In this document: piece after piece, positions 32,601 through 44,700 of the stretch
How the letters are laid out: each line of letters starts with the position of its first letter
Numbering within the stretch: position 1 is the first letter of the stretch
Assembly (NCBI RefSeq): GCF_001039355.2
Contig: NW_019775584.1
Span: forward strand, 1 to 64,000
Direction of reading: 5' to 3'
DNA length: 64,000 bases
Source of the DNA: Lingula anatina
Taxonomy: Eukaryota > Brachiopoda > Lingulata > Lingulida > Lingulidae
The notes under the pieces: model-generated
Seen by the model: the letters and a program-made list of their open reading frames with translations, nothing else
Databases searched by the model: none
Told to the model about the DNA's origin: nothing
Position numbers and translations under genes: made by a program

Positions 32601-35600
32601 AGGTTTGGACCATATTCTTCCAGAGAAAAATTTTATCAAATTTACTAAATAAAAAGAAAACCTTCAACTAATTATTAAGTCAAGATAAAAAATCTTTTTA
32701 TGTTTAACTAACTTTATATCTTATATTTAAGGGTCAAATACACATTTGTAATGTGGCCATAAAGGATTCCTTAGTTTTTCCAAAATATATTTTGGCATGG
32801 CAGTTATTTCTTAGAAAATCTGCAGGTCCTTCATTTAAACACAAAAAGATACGAAAACATAAATAACTTCAAATTAATGAAAAAATAATGATGACAATAA
32901 TAATAATTATTATTATGAAATACGAAATATTATTTAAATCAATTTATTCTAAAACAAGAAGACCACTGATAGTATTATATTATCCTTACCTCCACTGTCA
33001 GGTATTGGGAGGATGAGCCAGGTGGCGTTCATAGAGGCGTTGGTGGCTGGTGCCTGAAGTTGATAAGTGTCATCAGCACTAGTGGAGTGTTTGTTGGTGC
33101 CTGAAACAAGTCAGTTGGAAAGCACCTTAACACAAATGACAGAAACAAGGATAAACATTAATTGAAAGATAAGATTTTATGAATTTATGTAGTTGAACAA
33201 TAGATAATCTCACATTAAAAAATAAAAAATAGATTCTACCAAATATTCATTTTCTGCCAAAAAGCAAAATAGCTTGTCCATTTTCTCTTGTAATTTATTA
33301 TAACAGGTTGAAAAACATTAACTGAAACACCAACACTTGAATGTAAAACTCTGGAAATTTTGAGGTTATGAGATCTAACAAATTTATAATGGATATATGT
33401 CTCCACTTCTCACCAGCAGGTGCAGAGGTGAAATTAGCCATCAAGAACTGCCGGGGCCCCTCAACATTCTGTATAACTACCAACAGATTTTGTCCACTTG
33501 AAAACACTGGATGGAACTCCACATGGGAACTATAAAAAAGCAAGGCAACTCTAGACATCAATCACTGCCTTTCATGTACTTTGCTTTCTATAATCCTGTT
33601 TTTTTTTTTTTTTGCTCACATTCATGCACATCAACCATTGTTGAGAAATTTTGGTCATAAGTCTACAGCTGAAAAAATCAAACTTTATTTCTTTTATGAA
33701 TTAGATCAAGATTATAAATTTAATTTCAGTAAAACAAGAGGTAAAACCACTTTTGTATGATGCTAGCATCATAAAGTGAAAGTTTCTTTTTTAATAGTTT
33801 TTCTATCTTTACATTATTCTTTACCTAAAATTCCCTACCACAGGGTCAGTAGTCTGTGTGCCATCATGACAAATGATTGATGCAGCTGGGAAGAGATACT
33901 TTTCAGTAATCTTAAACACAACCTAAAATGATTAACAAAGAAGAAACTGCAAACAAATTTGCATCGATTATAGTTTTAAAATCTGCCCATGTTTTGTAAT
34001 GTATCATACTATCTGCCAATAAATCTACAAATTAAAAGAATAGAGGGCCCACTGACAGGGAGAGTTCAAAACAGTGACCTTGAGGATAATGTAAAAAATT
34101 ACTTAAAGTGACCTAATCTGATCATTGATGTAGTGGCTGGAGAGAGAGAAAGAGAGAGAGAGGAGCATTCAGCATTGTGAAAAACAGATACAATACTATC
34201 CAATACTATTACCTGTTTGCCTTCCTCTACTGAGAGCAAATAATAAATTGGGTTTGTTGTGTTGACAGTCATGGAGTAATTCTGTACTTTAATGTGGCCA
34301 GATCCCCTCAGGACACCTCCAACAGCTAAAACACAAAGAACATGCTAACAAATGAAGATAAACATATTTCTATATTACAGTGCACACATATTTTATTGTC
34401 ACTTAATTGTACTAAAAAAAGTCTGCCGTGGGCTATATTGGCCTAGTTCTGCAAGATTAAGATTATTTTTAAGACTTAAGTCCTGCTTTACTGAATAGCA
34501 GGTTTAAAGATACATGTATGCCCTTGCAAATGTTACAGACAATTTAATTCCTTATTAGATTTGACTACCATTCAAATATTTGCTATGAGTTGATTTACGG
34601 TAATTCTCCAATCTATACGAACGCCNTGTGCCATCATGACAAATGATTGATGCAGCTGGGAAGAGATACTTTTCAGTAATCTTAAACACAACCTAAAATG
34701 ATTAACAAAGAAGAAACTGCAAACAAATTTGCATCGATTATAGTTTTAAAATCTGCCCATGTTTTGTAATGTATCATACTATCTGCCAATAAATCTACAA
34801 ATTAAAAGAATAGAGGGCCCACTGACAGGGAGAGTTCAAAACAGTGACCTTGAGGATAATGTAAAAAATTACTTAAAGTGACCTAATCTGATCATTGATG
34901 TAGTGGCTGGAGAGAGAGAAAGAGAGAGAGAGAGGAGCATTCAGCATTGTGAAAAACAGATACAATACTATCCAATACTATTACCTGTTTGCCTTCCTCT
35001 ACTGAGAGCAAATAATAAATTGGGTTTGTTGTGTTGACAGTCATGGAGTAATTCTGTACTTTAATGTGGCCAGATCCCCTCAGGACACCTCCAACAGCTA
35101 AAACACAAAGAACATGCTAACAAATGAAGATAATCATATTTATATATTACAGTGCACACATATTTTATTGTCACTTAATTGTACTAAAAAAAGTCTGCCG
35201 TGGGCTATATTGGCCTAGTTCTGCAAGATTAAGATTAATTTTAAGACTTAAGTCCTGCTTTACTGAATAGCAGGTTTAAAGATACATGTATGCCCTTGCA
35301 AATGTTACAGACAATTTAATTCCTTATTAGATTTGACTACCATTCAAATATTTGCTATGAGTTGATTTATGAAAGTCTATATCATTTTTGAAATAATTCC
35401 TTTGATGATGACAATATTCCAACAATCAATTAGACTGAACATATGCCAGTGCTAATAAGTCACAAAAGGAATCCGCACAAAATATCCATAAATTTGCAGT
35501 TCTGCCAACATGCGGTTTACCTTGTGGTCTTACTGTAAAATGTACACCCCTGCCTGTTTGTGTTTCATCAGTTTTAAACATCATCCACAATTTTCCCGTA

Positions 35601-38600
35601 CTGCTCACCAACACAGAACCTAGAAAAATTACAAATATAAATGGCAAATGGTTGTAATTAAACATCATCTAATCAGCAAGTTGTTTTAGTGAATAAGCAA
35701 AAATTAACCTTACGTGTCCAACTGAAAGAATGAATTTGAAGATTCTCTTAATCTGAAATGAATTCTAGTCTATTTTAGCTGGACCCCAGCTCTGAGATCA
35801 CCAGCTGTTCAGTATTCTACTCAATGCCAGGAATAGGTGCATATATCTGTTTATCTGATTGCATTCTGCGAGATTCCCTGCAGAGTTGGATCAATCTACA
35901 TTGAAAGATTGGGAATGAGCCCTAAAATTTTATCTACCACTACAAACCTGCTGTTGTTCCTCTCTTCCATGTTGTAAGTGTGGGGGAAAACCTTGAACCA
36001 CCATCATTCACAACAATGGTGTCATAGTCATCACCTAGATCAAGACTATTCAATATCAAGGTCAATGAAAAGCGTTGTTTCATCGTGTCATTCAGGTAGA
36101 CCATTCCTCTGCAGTCAAGATTGTTAGAGTAGTTTCCAAATGGTGGGATGAAAACTGGTGTTTCTTCACCAATTTCATAAATACCACTGCAACCTGAAAA
36201 TTAAAATATAAATTATGAAGAATGCTATTCAGAAAACATTCAATTTAACTCATTGTAATAAGGATATATACTAAATTAATTTATGATCTTCCTACTTTTT
36301 CCTTTTCATCGGGCTGATTGGAAAATCCACCAGCAAAATATCAAAATTTAATTGAACAATTGACTCATTGGTACATACTAGAAAGTGAGCTTTTCGAGTC
36401 CCTTCAATAAAATGGATATCTTGCAAAAATAAATTATATAAATATATAAATATATATATATATATCGAAGCAGATGAGGTGCTTAAAACTAAACAGAAAA
36501 TGCCATACTCACTCTGACTGACAGAGGCATAGCTTGCAACAAAGCCAGTCTGCTTCTGTGCAAGAGGGAGAGTTAGTTGAATGGTCATAGTATTGGCAAA
36601 GCTCATGATGTCGTCAGGCCTGCTAGACTGTCCTGGAGGAAATAACAATCTTTAAAATACCATAAACATGTTGATATCTAACTTAATTTTTTCTCAACTT
36701 GTGTATGTGTACTAAACACGGTGAAGGGATGCGACTTTAAAATATAACAATTTTTTTACTAGTAGTTAAGCATTTAAATGGAAGAAAAACGTTTTATATA
36801 ATATAATCATTTAAAATTGTTTACAAGTAAAATATAGACATTTTTAGAAGAAAATTACGTCTTTTCTTTTGTAAATTTTAATGAGTAGTTTTCATGTCAA
36901 GTATGGAAAACCAACATCATTAACTCTAAAATTGTAATTCCAGCTGTGAAATTCTAAATTCTAAACCATTATCACCTGTCAAATTTTTCAGAAGATCATC
37001 AGAGCTACTTGACGCAGGACTCTTTTTCCCAAAAACCTCCATGGTCATCTTGGTGAAGTCAAAAACAGAGAATGATAAGAATGGAAAGCTAGCATTGTCT
37101 GTTTTTATGGTATACTGACAAGATACTGAACCACTATCAACTGGAACATATGGAGATCGTATGGTGGCTGCATCCCAGCTGACTGTCTGACTGCATTCTA
37201 TACATGAAAATTAGAATGAAAATAATAAATAGTGTGAAATTTAGTACTACTAAGTTGTATAAAACATGGGTTACTTCATGTCTTCCTGAATCTTCACAAA
37301 ATTATATTGTCTCTATTGAAACAGAGAGAAAAAAATTACACAATTACTCTACTGATTACAAAAATTAATTCAAACTTCAATACTTCCAACATAAATAGTT
37401 TCTTGACACACTGTTGATTCAGAGCTTCAGAATAGAAGATTGAAGTTTTTCATTCCATGTTGTGCACCCAAGAAGTGTAAAATAATACAACATTTAAAAA
37501 AATGCAATCCACAGTCATTCATTAATAATAACATCAAGTTTAAAACAATGCTAATTATCCAAAACTTGTTGTCTTACTTGTGGTTGAATAGGTCATCCCA
37601 AAATAGGAGGCTGAATTGCCGTTTAGAAACATGATGGTCGCATTCTCTGGCTTTGTTATTACAGCCAAAAATTCATCTGAATTACAACAACAGACAATAT
37701 TAACAACTGGTAAATCAAGATTAATTTATATTGTCAATAGTAAACAAACTGATTCTTTATAAAGTTCAATTCTAAAAAAATAAATAAATAAATAAAATAA
37801 AAAAATTTTAAAAAAAAGGAAAAGATTTAAACTCAGTTAATTCTATTCTAGTCAGGAACTCATCTGAAATATCTCATATCAATTATAACAATAGACTTAC
37901 ACCTGAACCAGGAAGTCTCCAGTGAAATTTTTTACATATTCATCAGTACACCTGTGCATACAAGGCTTAAATAGGGAGGAACTATAGTAAGATAATACCA
38001 GCTGTAAATTTTCAATAAATACCATAAATTCAAATACTCCTGTGCCTGTACATGCCTGAACCCACTGTGTCATATATATATATATATATCAGAGATGATA
38101 AAAGAACCAAGATAATTCATTCACAAGAAAAGAAAAGACTTGCCTTGTGGGCCAGTGAGAGTAGCAATGGGTTTATTGTCTCCATTCAGAATTTGCAGAG
38201 TGGCACCAAGGCTGATTGAAAAAGTGTGCTTAAAATTGATATAAATGCTGGCATTTGAAGTCAGGTTGAATCTCCATGTACAGTTGATTCCAGGTTGAAA
38301 TTTTGTTACTGGGATGCTACCAGTGGAGTTACTGAAAGTCGTCGTGCAAGCATCTGCTTCTGAAAAAATGCAAAACTTTTAAAACATCCTCTCTACTGTT
38401 ATGATTCATCTGGTACATACACAATACCCAAGTACTTTATTGATATTAGACTGTAGGTAGTAACACTGAAGGGATTTAATTTTAGTGGTTTATCACTGTA
38501 AGGTAGACTAAATCTTTGCATAATGTTATCCATTTGCAGTGAAAATAGTCAATATGTACAAATGAAAAGAGAGAAAAAATCCAATGACAAAATATACAGT

Positions 38601-40689
38601 ACTTGGTTACTCTAAATGTTTATTTTATTAATCTAAAAGGGGACCATACCTTCAGCATTTATCAATCTGGACGCACACAGTATCAGAAACACCACTAGAA
38701 AATAAAAATAAAACTATCAGCTGAATTAAAAAAAACACTGCCCGAGTTACATTTATCAATACATGTTTATTTATAACTTTGTTTTACTTCCTGTTAGTCA
38801 TCTGGTATCGTTGTGCACACAGCTATTGTTCAAGCCTCACTAACTTCCAAAAGATGTTCACCTCCAGTAACTTCTGACAGGTCAAGGTTCAGTACTAGAA
38901 AGTCAAGTGACTATGAGTATTTCTTCAGTCAGGCTGAGGTCACACGTCTTAGCAAAAGGCAAATCCAGTCGCTGGAAGTTGGGGTAAAGCCACAGAAAAA
39001 ACATGATGGATAGCATTTATTCTACGTTGAAGTCATCAGATTTGTCAGATTGTATCATACTTTACAGGGTTATGTGTAGATGACTTGGGTCAGGGAGATT
39101 GAGCCATTAACCTGGGTGATTTTCTTCATAGGCCCCTGTAATAAGACGCTGCTTACCTTGTTAACAAATAAAATCGCCCCTAACTTCCAATCGTTATTTG
39201 CATCTGAGAATCTTAAAGCAGATTCTTTGCTTACCTGGATGAGCCTTACATGATAGACACAATACAAGGCATAGAGTTATACCTGAAATATTATGAGTAC
39301 GAGACAATACATGAGTAATTTTCACGTACAGCTCCGTGACGAATGTTGTATCTGGATTAAACCACGGCCTCTGATTGGCTACTACACTAGTGAGTAACAG
39401 GAGTGCAACAGACTGTGGAACGCACTTGTACATGACGTGCTTGTATGTCGAATACAGCACGACCCAGTCTTTTGTTCTACGTTGGTTTAAATTCATATCT
39501 CCTCAAAGAGAACATCCTCAGAAAGTTATTGATTTCATCAAGTATGGTGTCAATTGTATCAATGTATGCATGTTGATATTACACTGCTACAGTGTTAGAA
39601 ATTAAGGCTGGACCGTCTGCCCGGGGCTGACAACTCTCAGAACAGGCTGAGAAGTTTTCCCACCCAGCAGACATTCAGTGCAGCTACTTTTCAAGATGGC
39701 TGGACTTTCGGTCCAGCAACTAATTTTCCTAAGAGGCAAACACTGCACTGCTAGTTAAAGTTATATGAACGTATGTACTGCTTTCCAGGATTTCATACCA
39801 GAAAATTGCATATTAATTAAACTGAGCTCACAAATATCATGTAGAGCTGCTAATATTTAAAATAAAATACTGGTAACACCATCTTCTCTTCGAAAGTCAG
39901 CAAGCAAGTGCTTATGCTCTCTTCTCAAGCTTGTATTAAAACACAGACCAAATAAAGCCATAAAGCCTTGATAACATTGCCCTCACCCGGCCCACTCCCT
40001 AGCACCAGGTGATTTACTCACTTTGGGGTGACCTTATAATAATAGTTATTGTAATAACCTCTCAGTGTTATGCATTTTACAGGTCTTCTTAATGTTCTAC
40101 TGTACATTTGAAAAAAAAATTGCAATTTTGATTTCATCACCTCATATACTTAGGATACTTAGAGTTGGTGCACTTGTGTAAGCCATTGGCAGTTAAGGTC
40201 AATTTTTTGTAAGCAGTTGCACAGTGACTCATTACAAAAGGCCTGTAAAGAAAATCACACAGGTAAATGGCTCGATCAACCTCCCTGGCACAAGTGATGA
40301 AGCCCTGTAAAGTATGACATAATATGACAAAGTCTGACGACTCTCACATAAAAGTCAATGCCATCCACCTCGTTTTTTTCTGTAGAGTAACCCCAACTTC
40401 CACCATGGATTTGCCGGTTGCTTCTAAAGGCAAACGCAAAGTGCTCGGACGACCGACTGTAGAATATATAATTAGTCAATAATCACAAAATCTAAATCTG
40501 AGACCTTCCTGCAACAAAATTTCGCTCTTTATATCTTTGAATACTGAAAATTAAGATCAAATCATAAAGACACTTGTCAAGTGTGGAAAGGTACATATTA
40601 AAGTTGTTTACGTTACAGTCGACAGTAAAATTTCCCACCCACTTTCACTTCTTACCAGTTATCGATCTAAATTTTTCGTAGCCGGCCAT
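29653..40689 (-). CDS. Type I membrane protein with CUB and LDL-receptor class A domains
   Basis: Eighteen coding exons join to about 870 residues: 40689-40656, 38694-38650, 38359-38144, 37676-37578, 37197-36976, 36632-36513, 36193-35948, 35619-35521, then one copy of the duplicated pair (34325-34213 and 33922-33825), 33529-33414, 33100-32990, 32518-32417, 32154-31798, 31358-31184, 30819-30632, 30263-30129, 29789-29653. The order is a signal sequence split over exons 1-2 (VVFLILCASRLINA), about six CUB or CUB-like modules, one LDLa domain, a transmembrane helix (LALALSILGSLVAGFLIACL) and a tail of about 22 residues. Many N-x-S/T sites support an extracellular location. It resembles NETO/LRP12-type CUB-LDLa receptors in plan only; no orthologue can be named. 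Function is unknown; binding of ligands or matrix is likely. Confidence 0.9.
30086..30118. repeat. (GA)n microsatellite next to a splice donor
   Basis: About 16 GA units. On the minus strand this is a CT-rich tract starting 10 bases after the LDLa exon donor (30129/30128). Confidence 0.9.
30129..30819 (-). CDS. Last CUB exon and LDLa exon of the membrane protein
   Basis: Exon 30819-30632 completes a CUB module (NLFEIRDGGS, WIKYRYQHLSGPEV, GFAFRMDYKI). Exon 30263-30129 is one complete LDLa domain: C-x5-QC-x4-C-x6-WKC-x5-QC-x-DRSDEKGC, with six cysteines and the acidic DRSDE calcium site intact. The next exon is the transmembrane segment. Confidence 0.92.
30451..30604. repeat. Tandem duplication, about 79-bp unit
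   Basis: 30451-30529 and 30530-30604 are nearly identical, with one substitution (TTTC/TTAC) and a T-run length change. Each contains TTCCAGAATATCTAATCACC. It is intronic. Confidence 0.9.
31184..32154 (-). CDS. Two classical CUB exons of the membrane protein
   Basis: Exon 32154-31798 encodes ACNAVLDGKSGTFTSPNFPD, SYPLNAWCLWVI and a complete CUB core with two cysteines. Exon 31358-31184 starts another CUB (DCGGNITKISEIATPGYPKP, TTCVWIVTLP) that continues in 30819-30632. Both begin with the C-G/x-G...SPNYP-type signature of the family. Confidence 0.9.
33857..35368. repeat. Duplicated 0.74-kb segment joined by an N (probable assembly artefact)
   Basis: 33857-34600 and 34627-35368 are almost identical: same exon pair, same GA tract, a few base differences. 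The second copy starts right after the N at 34626 and cuts exon 33922-33825 short. Only one copy fits the reading frame. I interpret it as two alleles placed in series. Confidence 0.88.
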
Positions 40690-41087
40690 GGTAACACAGA
40701 TACACCAGACGTTGCAAAATATTCCTCAGATATGAAAAAAACTTGAATGCACTTGTCTGAAAACGATTGGTAAAATCAAACTCTCAAAAAGATCGACTTT
40801 GTGCGAAATATTTTCTTCACACTTCCTGTACTTTCACCCCTTGTCCACCATGTTGATATATGACGTCACCACTTTCACAGGTGCTCGTTTTTTGGTTCAG
40901 TAAAACTTTGCTGATTAAACACGTCTCTCGAATCGTTCGGCCGCAAATTACAAATTGTTGTCCTAAATTGATAAAGTGAACTACATTACCACGCAAAAGA
41001 CAGAAATAGCCATAATCGTATCAAAATTAGGTCAAATATTTCTGTCAGCCAATCAAATGTCAACCCACTTGGTTCGAAATCTGTGTG
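40690..41087. promoter_or_regulatory. Divergent promoter of the CUB-LDLa gene (minus) and KIF14 (plus)
   Basis: Less than 400 bp separate the MAGYEKF start codon of the minus gene from the first KIF14 exon. The interval holds a perfect CRE (TGACGTCA) at 40861-40868 and a CCAAT box at about 41049-41053 in plus orientation. No TATA box is evident, and CpG-containing words are denser than in the flanks. Confidence 0.6.
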
Positions 41088-41721
41088 ATGAAAATGGAGG
41101 GTAAGGAGGCAAGGTTTTGTTGACATCCACTACTTTCACGATGACTGCTCTGCTTAGTTGCAGTTAAACTGCTTAATGACTTTGCCAACTCGAAAAAGCT
41201 CCGAAAACGCATTTGTTTGCACGCTTTATGGCTTAAAGTTTGGAGTTGGTATTGATTTATCATATTCCAAATTTGGTATTTATAACACAAAACAGTAAGT
41301 TACCATGTAAAAGAGAAAAATTCTGCAGCCTAAAATATGCACGATCAAGTGCATAGTATATTTATGTATATATGTTGGGTGTTTTGATGGAAAACAGACA
41401 GATAGATACGTGGTATTCCCTCTGTCACAGTTTTAATTTGTAAATTTTGCCCCCCCCCCCCCACACACACACACAAGCGCTGTTTGCAATGCACACATCT
41501 GGCATTCAACGCTGTAGTAATGCATCAATCAGCTTTCCATGTTGTATATCTGTTAGGTAGATGTGTTAAAAGTTCACTCAGTAGTTACAACACTAGAGAT
41601 ATATTTTGTTGATAATTAGAAATAGAAGCTAGATGTACATGCAATTATTAAATTGGTTCTTGCATGCTATTAATTATTATTTTATTACTTTTCAGGTATG
41701 CCAATAATGTAGAAAATAACA
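41088..41721 (+). promoter_or_regulatory. KIF14: KIF14 5' UTR: non-coding first exon, intron and uORF
   Basis: A donor (GGAGG|GTAAGG at 41100/41101) and an acceptor at 41695 flank an intron in the leader. Splicing creates a short upstream frame starting at 41088: MKMEGMPIM then TAG, ending just before the main ATG at 41722. Such a uORF could lower translation. Confidence 0.6.
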
Positions 41722-44700
41722 ATGTCACATACGCCATTGAGAAAAGCAGTATCTAAGAGATTCCTGGAAACTTTCAGTGAATCTGACAGTGAAACCATGG
41801 ATAAACCATCACCAAAGACTGTGAAATTTAGCGACCATGCAGTTGAGACTTCTTTTGGTGGAACACAAACCCTAGCCAAGCTGAAAGGCCCAGATGGGCA
41901 GAAATCTTCATCGTCTAAAAAGAAAACTGGAATAACTCCAAGTGAGTGGGGTTATAAACTTGACTTTTTTTTTTTGTAATTTTGTGAATTTGTGAGCTAA
42001 AAACACATACAATTAACTTGCCTGCAAGTTGGGTACAAGTACTAGTAGTTTTTTCTCTTTTTTATCTTTTTGCTAAAGGTTTCTCATATTAATTGAGATA
42101 TGATATTACATGATTACCTGCTAAACATCCAGTCAGTCAAAGCACCTGAAAGTGTATGTATATTTAATTTTCTAGTACTCAGTAGATGGTCTCATTCAAT
42201 TTTGTATTCTAAAGTCCATGCCTTGTATGCTTGCCACTGGTTAATTTGTGCATATTTTGTCTCATAAGCACGCACCTCTACGAGCAGTCTTCCATCCACC
42301 CTGGCCCCCCAAGGGACTGGCAGGGGTCCATTACCAACTACAGCATTTTTGAAAACATCGCGGTCACGCAGCTCCTTTGACTCAGCCACGGAGTCTACTT
42401 CTCAAAAAGTGCTGACACCTACCAAGAAGACATCTTTGCCAGAGACCTTCAAGACTCCACTGAGAAGAATAACTTTAGAGAATAGAGCTGTTGGAACTCC
42501 AGATGTTCTTATGAGCTCAAGGTAAAGAGACTTTAATCCCAGGATTCATATATGTATTGTATATAATTTGAGTATTATATTTTTGCTGGTGGGGGAAAGA
42601 GCTGCTCTCTATCCTGTTGAGGTGTTTATCCTGCTATTTAATACATAACATGTTTTTTTAGATCTTTTTCTATTTATCTTAAAGCCAATTTCTATTAATT
42701 TGAATAGTGTAACAAAACTGAAATTCTTTTTTTTTTTCTAAAAAAAAAATAACCACTGTTCTTTTTCTGCCTTTTCAATTAGAATATATGAAAAGAATAT
42801 TCTCATATAGAAAAAAATCAGTAGAATATATGAAAAGAATATTCTTATATAGAAAAAAATCAGTAACCACTCACAAAAGAAAAATAAATAAAAAGTTGAG
42901 GACCATTTTCAGGAAGGATGACCTGCAGGTACCTGCCACAAAGTTACCCCGTAGATCCAGCCTGTCTGCCCTAGAGAACTCTGGGGAGGATAGCTGTGGG
43001 GTCACTGTGGCCGTCAGGGTGAGGCCATTTAATGCCAGGTGAGTCTGAGATTACACATAATATTAAGATTGCGTAGTATATTGGGAAGTTTAAGCCCTGG
43101 TGTTAGAATTTTGATTAAAGTCTCTTTTCCCTTGAATATTAGTGAGAAATTGTTAAAAGTGACTTGAAATTTTCATGCTTGTAACTAAAGAAGAAAAATT
43201 GAAAGAGAGATAGAAGGAAAAATGAAATTATTACCCTTATAAGTTTTTACGAAAAGTTTTTGTTGCAAGTTTTGAAATTTTAGTGTAGATGTTTCATTTG
43301 ATTGCCACAAAAAAAAAAAAAAAAAAACTGTGAAGTAGTAAAGATTTAAATTTTGAAATCTTGCCAGATCTATTAATAATTACTGATGAGAAATAATTTA
43401 ATACACACCTAAGAATAAAAAGAATGACTTAGAAATTTTGTTAATAATATGTAAGACCTTTAATCATTAAAGAATTATTTAGATGATTTGTTATGTTTGC
43501 TATGTAAATGATTATAATTTATGGCCCATACCTGAAAATAAGCATAATTATTATTACTATCAGTTATTATTGTCTTGCATATTTCTGAAATACACTTGTC
43601 AGAATATCAAGTACCCACAGCTGCACTGTGGACACCTTGACTTTGCAACTATTGATTGGTCTGAGCCAAAAGGAGAAACCAGGTTAAACAGCTACTATTG
43701 TGCTTACATGCTATATTGTGTACCAACCTTTGGTCACACTGGCATTGATTTTATTCTGGATACAGACCAAACTCTTCTCTTTACAAGTCTGTTTATACAC
43801 CAGAAGGGCAATTGTTATTGATATTTCTACCTTGATTTTTTTTTTTAGTTTCGCTTTGACTGAATGGTATTTCAGTTTTTACACATCTGATTCAATAAAA
43901 TATTAATGAGAAGGTTACAAGTAGACTTTTGAACATTCATTTTGAAGGCAAATCTGATGAAACAAAAGTAAAGCTTAAATCAAAGTTTGATTATAAACCA
44001 AACTCAAAAACTAGTTAGAATGTGATTTAGAGTTTTAAGCTATGGATTTTTTGTTTACAAGGAAATCATCAGCTACAAGCTGCTTATGGAGGATTGGGCA
44101 ATGACTTGAATCAATTAATTATGTTTAGATAAGATATTTTGCTGTAAGTTTTAGTTTTTAAAATTTTATTAGAATAATGAAATCAAGAGAATAGTAAATC
44201 CTTCTGTTCTTGCAGTATGAAGCTGATCTTTTCTGAAGCAATTAAGATATATGTTTTCAGAGAACTTAAAAACAAGGTATATGAAAAAAACTTTCTCTCA
44301 CCAATTTTGCAAAGAGTTGACCAACGTTACCAACTTTTCTTTATTGGTCATTTTCAGAGAACTTGCAGATGATAAGGTACGATGTGTAGTCAAAATGGAC
44401 GAAAACGAGACCATAGTGACCCAGGAGAACGGTCAGGTCAACAATTTCACATACGACTTCTCATTCTGGTCCTTTGACCAAATTCAGGGAGAGTTTGCCA
44501 GTCAGGAGTACATATACAATGTCCTGGCCCAGCCCCTGCTGGGGAAGGCATTGGAGGGGTACAACACGTGCCTGTTTGCATACGGACAGACTGGCAGTGG
44601 AAAAAGCTACAGGTTTGTTTATTTCATGTGAAAGAGGGATTTTTTGATAAAAACTCCCAATAATATCTTTTATTATTAGACAAAAGGATTAAGTTGGGAC

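Noticed and set aside
39600-39740. GC-richer segment with GGACTTTCGGTCC hairpin
   Set aside because: A short imperfect hairpin only; no RNA family features.
40276-40479. 67-codon minus-strand frame between CUB exons 1 and 2
   Set aside because: No splice sites in phase and no family resemblance.
42788-42912. KIF14 exon 3 starting at the ATG-containing tandem repeat (42783)
   Set aside because: The upstream exon ends in phase 2, and only the acceptor at 42912 keeps the kinesin frame; the extra sequence is the 42-bp duplication in the intron.
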